Source: Blautia sp. AF19-10LB
GTDB lineage: Bacteria > Bacillota > Clostridia > Lachnospirales > Lachnospiraceae
Assembly: GCF_003461245.1 (NCBI RefSeq)
Contig: NZ_QTWS01000015.1
Span: 1 to 64,000, forward strand
Direction of reading: 5' to 3'
Length of the DNA stretch: 64,000 nucleotides
Shown: in pieces, positions 8,229 through 15,565 of the stretch
Layout: every line of letters begins with the position of its first letter
How positions within the stretch are numbered: position 1 is the first letter of the stretch
Notes under the pieces: generated by a model
Database searches by the model: none
What the model saw: only the letters and a program-made list of their open reading frames with translations
Told to the model about the DNA's origin: nothing
Position numbers and translations under genes: made by a program

Positions 8229-8993
8229 ATGAAATACACAGTAGTCGTTGCGGAGGACGAAGAACTTCTTTTAAATAATCTTGTCCAGAAAATCCAGAAA
8301 GCGGACCCGGATTTTCAGGTTACAGGTACTGCCCAGACAGGCGAGCAGGCATTTGCACTGGTAGAAAAGCTTACTCCTGATCTTGTCATAACGGATATCC
8401 GTATGCCTGTTATGGATGGGATGGCCTTGCTTACCAAAGTAAGAAGTCAGTTCCCTTTCACTAAATTTATTATCACAAGCGGGTTTTCAGACTTTGAATA
8501 TGCCAAGAAAGCTATTACTCTCAAAGTCTCTGATTATCTGCTGAAACCAGTGGATCCAGATGAGCTCCATGATGCCCTGCAAAAGATCAAACGTGAATTT
8601 CAGATCGCCAAGAAGGATTACGAAGCTGTCTTTAATGCAGGAACCGCTTCCATGACTCCCTCTCAAATTGCTTCTGTTCTGCGGGATTTTATTATAAAAA
8701 ACTACAGTGACGATATCAATCTGAACCTGATCGCAGACAATATGAATTACAGTCCCGGTTATCTGACAAAGATCTTCTGCCAGGCATATGACTGTACCCC
8801 GACCAAATATCTGACCAATCTGAGGATGCATCATGCACAGAAGCTGCTTCTCAATGAGCCTTCGCTTTCTGTCCGTCAGATCGGAGAGATGTGCGGTTAC
8901 CATGACCAGGGATATTTCAGCCGTATCTTCAAGAAACATACCGGCATGAGCCCGCTGGAATATCGCGATGAAAAAGAGGAAGCCATCAAATGA
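8229..8993 (+). CDS. Response regulator with AraC-type DNA-binding domain, YesN family
   Basis: Cytoplasmic transcription regulator of 254 residues, 18 bases after the kinase gene. The receiver domain (about 1-120) has the acidic pocket (VVAEDEE), Asp56 as likely phosphorylation site (VITDIRMPVMDG) and the conserved Lys in YLLKPVDPDE. A shortened linker leads to two helix-turn-helix motifs of the AraC family (about 145-245; SPGYLTKIFCQAY and GYFSRIFKKHTGMSP). It most likely activates the divergent sugar importer operon. Its last eight bases overlap the end of the convergent GH31 gene, with no room for a separate terminator. Confidence 0.93.
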   Translation: MKYTVVVAEDEELLLNNLVQKIQKADPDFQVTGTAQTGEQAFALVEKLTPDLVITDIRMPVMDGMALLTKVRSQFPFTKFIITSGFSDFEYAKKAITLKVSDYLLKPVDPDELHDALQKIKREFQIAKKDYEAVFNAGTASMTPSQIASVLRDFIIKNYSDDINLNLIADNMNYSPGYLTKIFCQAYDCTPTKYLTNLRMHHAQKLLLNEPSLSVRQIGEMCGYHDQGYFSRIFKKHTGMSPLEYRDEKEEAIK

Positions 8994-11352
8994 TGACTTC
9001 CTCATAAGAAATATCTTCCATACCATCAAAGCTTCCCTGTCTTTCTTCTACAGTCAGTTCACCTTTCTGGTCATTCCAGATCAGTTTTGTGGTTGCGTAT
9101 GCACCCTTCTCAAAATTATAGTTATTTCCCTCATCTTCATAAAGAGTAAATTCTGCATCTGCTCCCGGGTAAACCATCAGTTTCACCGGTCCTTCCGGTT
9201 TCTGAGATGCATAAGTAAGTCCGTCTGCAACCGGAAGAATGCTTCCTGCTTTTACAAAGATCGGCATCTGGTCGATCGGCGCATCTACCGTTACATACTG
9301 ACCGCCTTCATATTTCTTGCCGGTCCAGTAATCATACCAGTCAGCTCCCTGTGGGAGATAACATTCCCATGTTTTTTCACGGTCAAGTTCTGTGCTTTCC
9401 GGGCCGTAGTACATTGGCTCTGTAACTGCACAGATCAGAAGTGACGGTCCGAACATAAACTCATTCTCAATCTTTCTTGCAGTCTTATCCTGCGGGAAAT
9501 CAAACAGAAGGCTTCTCATGATCGTATAGTCGTTGAAGTGAACAGCTCCTGCAAGAGAATAGATATACGGCATCAGATGGTATCTCAGCTTAATAGATTT
9601 CTCAATTGCATCATAGAACATCGTTCCTTTGTCACCGAAGTTCCAGATTTCTCTCGGAGTATCTGTTCCGTGAGAGCGGAACATCGGAAGGAAAGTTCCC
9701 ATCTCAAGCCATCTGGTATAAAGCTCGCAGTATCCTTTGTCCTTCACACCTTCATTGTATTTGCCCTGCCAGAACCACTTCGGCTCCGGATCTGTGTTGC
9801 AGCCACAGCCACGATTCTGCCATTTATCAGCAACTGTAAAGAACGCACCGATATCCAGTGTCCAGTACGGATAACCACTCAGTCCCATATTCAGGCCTTC
9901 TACGATCTGGATCTTGAAGTTGTCCCAGGAAGCGCAGGTATCGCCGGACCACAGCATGGCTGCGTATTTCTGCCCGGATGCATAACCGGAACGGGTCAGG
10001 TTGAGGACACGTTTGTCTTCAGTGTCTTTTCTCTGGTTTTCATAAATACCCTTTGCATGCATCAGTGCAAACGCATTGGCAACAGCCGGATCCAGATATT
10101 TCTTGTGCTCGCCGCCGACAAGTTCATATCTCTCCCATGGCTCTCTCTTCACGCCGCCATTCCAGTCAGGACCGGAGAAAGGCTCTGTGGAATCGCACCA
10201 CCAGGATTCAAATCCTTCATCAAAAAGTCCTTCTTTTGCCTGTTTCCAGTACATTTCACGGGCTTTTTCATCAAAAGCATTGTAGGTTGCATAGTCATAA
10301 AGCAGATAGCCTGCGTCAAAAAATTCCTGATGGTTTTTGCCGCCCGCATTCATGTTCGGCCATACAGAGACCATGCTGTGTGCATGCATTTTGTTGATTT
10401 CTTCCATGCATTCTTTGTTGTCACCGTAGCGTTCTTTGTCGAGGATCTTTTCTCCCCAGTTGCCTGGTTCCCAGGTATTCCAGTCCTGAACGACACAATC
10501 GATCGGAACACCGATCTCTCTGTAATGACGCACGATCTCAGCCAGTTCTTTTGCTGTGTAATACTGCTCTTTGGACTGGATGTAGCCATACGCCCACTTC
10601 GGCAGCATCTGTGCTTTACCTGTCAGATAACGGTAGTCATGAATGATCTCATCCATTGTATTTCCACCGAGGAAATAATAATCGATCTGGTCTACCGTAT
10701 CCAGGAACAGATAGGATTCTCTGCCTTCATCATTAAAAGTCATCAGTGAACAGCAGTCAAACAGGACTCCATATCCTTCGGTAGATACAAACATCGGCAT
10801 CGGGATACGCATATTGTGCTGATACAGATACTGTGTATGTTCACGGTAGTTGTAAATACCTTCTTCTGCCTGTCCAAGTCCATGGATCTCCTCGTCTTCT
10901 TTCCAGTCAAAGAAAACTCTTGCGCGGTATCCGTCTCTGATTTTTTCTGCCTTGAGGTTCTGGATAAAGTTTCTTTCACCGTCTACAGTCTTTACACGGT
11001 TGATGATCGGTTTTTCGCCGCCTGTATTATAGTGTACGACATCAATCCTGGTGAGATCCGCTTTGTTCTGCTCCAGCCACACACTTCCATCTGCATGTTT
11101 CCAGGTGATCCCTCCTGTTTTGAGATTCAGTTCTGCCTGCACTGCTGATGTTTTTACTGTAACTACTTCGTCTGCTTCTGCTGCTTCAAATGGAACCTGC
11201 GGATACTCTTTTTTCTCGATGATCAGAGATTCCTGCTCTGTTTTTACTTCATCTTTTGCGATCATGCAGCGGATGATCTCATCTGTTACCGGTATCAGGC
11301 GATATTTCATGCCTGCTGCTGAACATTCTACATATCTGTCTGTTTTTATCAT
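8986..11352 (-). CDS. Glycoside hydrolase family 31 (alpha-glucosidase / alpha-xylosidase type)
   Basis: A 788-residue enzyme hydrolysing alpha-glycosidic bonds. The N-terminal beta-sandwich (about 1-235) is followed by the TIM barrel, with the GH31 nucleophile block WWCDSTEPFSGPDW (Asp387 likely nucleophile), then C-terminal beta domains ending in the LYEDEGNNY motif. There is no signal peptide, so it acts in the cytoplasm on imported oligosaccharide. The WCDSTEP form differs from the DMNE form of classical alpha-glucosidases, so the specificity (glucose, xylose or galactose) cannot be told by eye. It lies between the YesMN pair and an AraC regulator and may be controlled by either. Confidence 0.92.
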   Translation of the reverse strand: MIKTDRYVECSAAGMKYRLIPVTDEIIRCMIAKDEVKTEQESLIIEKKEYPQVPFEAAEADEVVTVKTSAVQAELNLKTGGITWKHADGSVWLEQNKADLTRIDVVHYNTGGEKPIINRVKTVDGERNFIQNLKAEKIRDGYRARVFFDWKEDEEIHGLGQAEEGIYNYREHTQYLYQHNMRIPMPMFVSTEGYGVLFDCCSLMTFNDEGRESYLFLDTVDQIDYYFLGGNTMDEIIHDYRYLTGKAQMLPKWAYGYIQSKEQYYTAKELAEIVRHYREIGVPIDCVVQDWNTWEPGNWGEKILDKERYGDNKECMEEINKMHAHSMVSVWPNMNAGGKNHQEFFDAGYLLYDYATYNAFDEKAREMYWKQAKEGLFDEGFESWWCDSTEPFSGPDWNGGVKREPWERYELVGGEHKKYLDPAVANAFALMHAKGIYENQRKDTEDKRVLNLTRSGYASGQKYAAMLWSGDTCASWDNFKIQIVEGLNMGLSGYPYWTLDIGAFFTVADKWQNRGCGCNTDPEPKWFWQGKYNEGVKDKGYCELYTRWLEMGTFLPMFRSHGTDTPREIWNFGDKGTMFYDAIEKSIKLRYHLMPYIYSLAGAVHFNDYTIMRSLLFDFPQDKTARKIENEFMFGPSLLICAVTEPMYYGPESTELDREKTWECYLPQGADWYDYWTGKKYEGGQYVTVDAPIDQMPIFVKAGSILPVADGLTYASQKPEGPVKLMVYPGADAEFTLYEDEGNNYNFEKGAYATTKLIWNDQKGELTVEERQGSFDGMEDISYEEVII

Positions 11353-11388
11353 TTCCCCAAATCTCCTTTTGTAAGTTTTTGTTTCCCA

Positions 11389-11439
11389 TAAAAAACGCCG
11401 TATCAGGATATAACATTGCTGTTTTTATCCTAACACGGC
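11389..11439 (-). terminator. Terminator of the AraC-family regulator gene
   Basis: GCCGTATCAGGATA (11397-11410) pairs with TATCCTAACACGGC (11426-11439) with one mismatch; on the minus strand it is followed by a T run (A run at 11389-11395). It separates the regulator gene from the GH31 gene, which must then have its own start or depend on read-through. Confidence 0.75.
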
Positions 11440-11477
11440 TGTTTATGATCGGTCTATGGCTTATCTGATTCTGATTT

Positions 11478-12347
11478 TTAACTATTTTTACTCTTTTCAT
11501 CCTTGGGTGTTTTGCCCACATGTTTCTTATACAGTCGATAGAAATTTGAAATATTATTAAACCCACATTCCATGGCGATTTCCGTAACATTTTTCTTCCC
11601 TTCACGAAGAAGTTCACGGGCATGATTGATACGCATTCGTGTTACATAATCACTGAAACTGATATTCGTCACCTTACGAAAATAAGATGAAAAATAATTG
11701 GCACTCATATACACAGATGACGCAACCTCTTCCAGTGTGATCTTCTCGCAGTAATGAGCATCGATGTAATCAAACGCCTGCTCCAGACGCTTCATGGCGT
11801 TCTTTTTCTCCTTGAGCATCTCTCCGGATTTGGTTTCATCCTGATAAGTACGTATGAGCATGGTGAGGATCCGCAATACATTGGCCTTGATCATAAGAGG
11901 ATAACCTTCTTTCTGATCATTCCACTCTTTATAAATTTCCCAGATGCCCGCACGGATATCTGCATTTATTTCATCTTCCCTGCCGACACGGTTCTTGAAA
12001 TTACTTCCCCGCTCTACAAAGGGCTTCAGATACTCCGTGTCAAATACGCTGATCTTCTCTGCAATAAATTCCGGCGAAAAGATCATGACCAGAAGCTTCA
12101 TATCATCCCCGATAAGATTCCACCCATGAGGTTCTACGTTGTTAAAGATGATCACATCATCCTTCTCCATCGTATACTCCTGTCCATTGACAAAATAATT
12201 CCCCTTCCCCTCAAGCACACAGGTGATCTCAAAGTAACTGTGCCAGTGCCAGGTCCCCGGCCTGCTGTTCTTCGGGGTCAGCACTACCTCTGAAATCTGA
12301 AAAGGAAAATCTTTATCAAGTGGAATATTATCTCGTTCAAGCCTCAT
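11478..12347 (-). CDS. AraC-family transcriptional regulator with cupin sensor domain
   Basis: Cytoplasmic regulator of 289 residues. The N-terminal part (about 10-150) has a cupin-like beta-barrel typical of sugar-binding AraC proteins (HWHSYFEITCVLEGKGNYFVNG). The C-terminal 100 residues hold two helix-turn-helix motifs (TLEEVASSVYMSANYFSSYF and ECGFNNISNFYRLYKKHVGK). An AGGAGG site precedes the ATG. As it sits just upstream of GH31 in the same direction, it probably senses the sugar released by GH31 or the intact oligosaccharide and controls that gene. Confidence 0.92.
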   Translation of the reverse strand: MRLERDNIPLDKDFPFQISEVVLTPKNSRPGTWHWHSYFEITCVLEGKGNYFVNGQEYTMEKDDVIIFNNVEPHGWNLIGDDMKLLVMIFSPEFIAEKISVFDTEYLKPFVERGSNFKNRVGREDEINADIRAGIWEIYKEWNDQKEGYPLMIKANVLRILTMLIRTYQDETKSGEMLKEKKNAMKRLEQAFDYIDAHYCEKITLEEVASSVYMSANYFSSYFRKVTNISFSDYVTRMRINHARELLREGKKNVTEIAMECGFNNISNFYRLYKKHVGKTPKDEKSKNS

Positions 12348-12431
12348 CGTCTGCCTCCTGTAAGTAACGTTAATTCTGTCAAATCTGATAACACAAAATT
12401 CGATTCTTTAACGTTCTCAGTATAGCAGATT

Positions 12432-12725
12432 TTATTCTTTCACGCAATTCAGGATGAATGCTTCCAGTTTTGCCAGTTCATCTTCATGTTTTCCATGAAC
12501 GGCGATCCTGAAATAGTCGTTTCCTTCTATCCCCTTTATCATATAGTAATTATTCTCGATCTTAAAAAAAGGCTGTTTCAGCATATCAAGATATACAAAA
12601 CCTCCAAGTGATTTCAGCTTTAAAATAAATTCTCTGTCTATCGGCGCATCCATAAGATAGTCTGTTGCAAACCAGCCGGATTCTGCACATTTCTCTCTTG
12701 AAGGCCGCTTTCCTGTAATCTTCAT
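12432..12725 (-). CDS. Small protein of unknown function, co-transcribed with the desulfurase-like gene
   Basis: A 97-residue soluble protein (starts MKITGKRPSREKCAESGWFA) with no signal peptide or membrane segment and two cysteines (positions 13 and 94). I do not recognise the family. An AGGGGAAAAG site lies before its ATG, 15 bases after the stop of the cysteine-desulfurase-like gene, so it is the third gene of an operon starting with the fucose-isomerase-like protein. Small proteins next to this class of desulfurase sometimes act as sulfur or selenium carriers, but no carrier motif is visible here. Confidence 0.7.
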   Translation of the reverse strand: MKITGKRPSREKCAESGWFATDYLMDAPIDREFILKLKSLGGFVYLDMLKQPFFKIENNYYMIKGIEGNDYFRIAVHGKHEDELAKLEAFILNCVKE

Positions 12726-12740
12726 AAACTTTTCCCCTGT

Positions 12741-13907
12741 TCATCGTCCTGCCACAGAGCCTGCGATCTGCTCTGCCGCTGTAAGAAATTCCTGTATGTC
12801 CTTCTCTTTTGTAAAGTAAGATATGCTTATGCGGATCGTTCCGTTCTTTTGTGTTCCCATAGCTTCATGGATCAGTGGAGAACAGTGAAGTCCCGCACGT
12901 ACCGTGATTCCATACCCACTTTCCAGGATATATGCCGCATCGGAAGCTGTCAGGCCTTTGAAGTTCAGACTCATGACAGGTCCCCTGCATTCCTTAGAAT
13001 TTCCGTATACCTGGATTCCCGGGATCTTCTCCAGAGCTTCATACAATTTCTCCATAAGTGCCATTTCTTTTTTATGGATCATGTCAACTCCTGTTTCACG
13101 TACAAAATTCACTCCAGCCAGCAATGCCGTGATTCCCGGAAGGTTCTGTGTGCCAACTTCATATTCATAATCTTCATCTTCATAGGTCAGCTGCTTACTG
13201 TTACGTCCTGTTCCCCCATATTTCAACGGCTTTAGTAAAATACCTTCTCTGATATAAAATCCACCACTGCCCTGCATACCCATAAGACTTTTGTGACCTG
13301 TAAAAATAACCGCATCTGCTTTCCACTGATCTGCATATACCGGAATACAGCCTGCGCTCTGGGAAACATCCACTATCAGACAAAGGTTGTTTTTCTTTGC
13401 GAACCTGCTGATCATGTCCATGTCCTGCACATATCCCGTTACATTCGAGCAATGATTGACCACAAGTGCTGCTGCCTGCCGTCCGTCCTGCCGCTCTTCT
13501 TCCAGCGCCTGTTCCAGCAGTTCCTCTGTCACTGCGCCAATCGCGGTGCAGGAGATGATTTTTACCGGATGCTCTTTTAATGCCGACTGATTCATAAGCG
13601 GACGCAGGACACTGTTATGCTCTGTCTGTGTCACGAGAATGCTGTTTCCTGCTTTTCCATAATCGAGTCCACACAGGACAGTATTCAAACTTTCTGTTGC
13701 CCCTGATGTAAAAAAAATCCTCTCACTCTCTGCTATCCCCAGCAGTTCCCCCATAGCTTCACGACAGAGTACTTCCACATCTTTTTTTAAAATCGCGCTT
13801 CCTCCCCTGAATTGTGAAGCAGGCGTGTCCATAAGACACGCCTGTACAGCTTCATTCACGCAGGAAGGTTTCGGCCATGATGTAGCCGCGTTATTCAGAT
13901 AAACCAT
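12741..13907 (-). CDS. Aminotransferase class V / cysteine-desulfurase-like protein
   Basis: PLP-dependent enzyme of 388 residues that would take sulfur (or selenium) from cysteine-type substrates. It shows the N-terminal YLNNAATSWPKP of the EF2568/CsdB-like branch, Lys206 (GHKSLMG) as the likely PLP lysine, and Cys342 in RAGLHCSP as the sulfur-accepting cysteine. Its ribosome site (GGAAGGATGA) overlaps the stop of the preceding fucose-isomerase-like gene only six bases away, so the two are tightly coupled. In other anaerobes this branch is found near selenium genes; none is seen here, and its job in this operon is open. Confidence 0.88.
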   Translation of the reverse strand: MVYLNNAATSWPKPSCVNEAVQACLMDTPASQFRGGSAILKKDVEVLCREAMGELLGIAESERIFFTSGATESLNTVLCGLDYGKAGNSILVTQTEHNSVLRPLMNQSALKEHPVKIISCTAIGAVTEELLEQALEEERQDGRQAAALVVNHCSNVTGYVQDMDMISRFAKKNNLCLIVDVSQSAGCIPVYADQWKADAVIFTGHKSLMGMQGSGGFYIREGILLKPLKYGGTGRNSKQLTYEDEDYEYEVGTQNLPGITALLAGVNFVRETGVDMIHKKEMALMEKLYEALEKIPGIQVYGNSKECRGPVMSLNFKGLTASDAAYILESGYGITVRAGLHCSPLIHEAMGTQKNGTIRISISYFTKEKDIQEFLTAAEQIAGSVAGR

Positions 13908-13913
13908 TCGGAA

Positions 13914-15281
13914 TCATCCTTCCAGTACGTTAAAGTTCATAACCTTTGCAATCTTTTTGATAAGTTTTGTGTAATCACCAAAGATAAGTACCTGATGATG
14001 ACCAAAGCCTGCCAGGTTGTGCATATATTCTCTTGCGTCATCCATCTGGATGTAGTAGTACGGGCTGCAGTATGTATCTGCATATTCGGAACGGATAACT
14101 TTACCTTTCTTGATGCAGATGGTATCGCCTGCCGGGTTGAAACGGCCAAGTGTTACATAGTCATCATCGTTCTCTGTGAAGTCAACCTGCAGTTTTCCAC
14201 CAAATCCCTGACCAGTGAATGCCCACAGTTTGTATTCCAGTGGTTTTGTTCCATAACCATTCATGCAAAGTGCCGGTACTGCATGGTGGATACGAAGCAG
14301 TTCGTCTGTCTCATGGTTCGGGTTACCCATGAATGCCGGACGGTTTGCAGCGTACTGCATGATCAGCATAGCCATAAGTGCGTTCAGGTCTTCCTCACAT
14401 CCACTCGGGATTCCTTCATCTTTCATGATGGAATGGCACATACATGGTGTAAATTTACGGTTCTGCGGGATCTCTGTTGTGCAGAGCTCATGACATGCAG
14501 TTGAGAATGCGTTGCAGTCATAGATATCCATCATTTTCTTAGCTGCCAGATAATATTTCACGTCGTTGAGGAACCAGTCTGTATTTACCTGTGTATCTGT
14601 AGAACCTGCAATGATCTTGTCGGCGATCGGTTTTGCTTCTTCGTCTGTAATCTCATCCATATATTTGAAGATAGATGTGAATGGAAGTTTTACTACTTCA
14701 AATCCATAACGCTGACGGAGAACTTCCGGATCACGGATCAGGCTCTGGATACCGAATGTTGGCAAAGATCCTGCTGTAAGTACAAGTGCTCTTGTGTTGC
14801 GAACGGCTTTTCTTACCCAGAGGATATGTGCGATCTCGTTTACATCCTGAAGATCCATTGCTACATAAGCTTCTACTCCGATAGAACGGCAGTAAGCTGC
14901 AAAGTCGATTCCTTCGTTTCCGTTCTGCCAGATGATTACCGGTTTGTTGTAGCGTTCCAGTTTCGGAATTCTCCATCCCATGCACAGGAAGCAATCAATC
15001 TCATCAAGATTTTCGCCGATTTTTTCAAACAGATCTTTCTTTACTACGAAAGATTCATCATAACGAACATCCATCGGCTCTGTGAACTGAACTTCATCAA
15101 TCACACCTTTCAGAGCTTCTACAGATTCTTTAAATGTCTCATCTGCTGCCTTTGTTTCTGCCTCAACAGTCATGTCTTCTTTGTGACCTGCACGACATGG
15201 GCCTTCCCAGAAGTGTGTATGTGTCAGACATCCGATCAGTGGTCTTACTACGAGTTTTACATCCATTGCTTTCTGTTTCAT
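13914..15281 (-). CDS. L-fucose/L-arabinose isomerase-like protein
   Basis: A 455-residue protein of the FucI/AraA-like superfamily (COG2407 type), cytoplasmic, expected to isomerise an aldose to a ketose with a divalent metal. Recognisable blocks are the N-terminal alpha/beta part (GEN..DEIDCFLCMGWR), the middle (LTAGSLPTFGIQ; CNAFSTACHEL) and the C-terminal sheet domain (TGQGFGGKLQVDF; FGDYTKLIKK). It is shorter than classical FucI (about 590), as are many uncharacterised relatives. First gene of an operon with the desulfurase-like and small genes. Its position beside the corrinoid methyltransferase system raises the idea that it handles a demethylated sugar; this is inference. GAGAGG precedes the ATG. 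Confidence 0.8.
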   Translation of the reverse strand: MKQKAMDVKLVVRPLIGCLTHTHFWEGPCRAGHKEDMTVEAETKAADETFKESVEALKGVIDEVQFTEPMDVRYDESFVVKKDLFEKIGENLDEIDCFLCMGWRIPKLERYNKPVIIWQNGNEGIDFAAYCRSIGVEAYVAMDLQDVNEIAHILWVRKAVRNTRALVLTAGSLPTFGIQSLIRDPEVLRQRYGFEVVKLPFTSIFKYMDEITDEEAKPIADKIIAGSTDTQVNTDWFLNDVKYYLAAKKMMDIYDCNAFSTACHELCTTEIPQNRKFTPCMCHSIMKDEGIPSGCEEDLNALMAMLIMQYAANRPAFMGNPNHETDELLRIHHAVPALCMNGYGTKPLEYKLWAFTGQGFGGKLQVDFTENDDDYVTLGRFNPAGDTICIKKGKVIRSEYADTYCSPYYYIQMDDAREYMHNLAGFGHHQVLIFGDYTKLIKKIAKVMNFNVLEG

Positions 15282-15482
15282 GATTAAAAAAACCTCTCTT
15301 TCATTTGTTCACCTTATATAGTTGCATCCCTTAATATGTCTCTAATTATACTTTCTAAATGAGAATATTCCTCTTTTTTCTTCCGCACAATCTATACTTT
15401 CTTATGATTTTTTGTGTAAATTATATAAATTACGCCTTTATAAACATATCGTTTTCGTATGTTTTAACAGGTTGCATGCAGC

Positions 15483-15522
15483 AAAAAAAGAGCCGTCAGG
15501 TCGTGACATTACCTGGCGGCTC
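15483..15522 (-). terminator. Terminator of the fused methyltransferase gene
   Basis: GAGCCGTCAGGT (15490-15501) and ACCTGGCGGCTC (15511-15522) form a 12-base stem with one G-T pair; on the minus strand seven T follow (A run 15483-15489). It ends the fused methyltransferase transcript. The rest of the 15282-15565 gap holds only the AT-rich leader of the isomerase-like gene, with a TATAAT on the minus strand at 15345-15350. Confidence 0.88.
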
Positions 15523-15565
15523 CCGTTTATTTAAATTTGGGATTCAACTATATTAATATAAGGGT

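Noticed and set aside
9538..10749. A 403-codon open frame on the plus strand
   Set aside because: It lies wholly inside the GH31 gene on the other strand, has no ribosome site and resembles no protein; the GH31 reading is certain.
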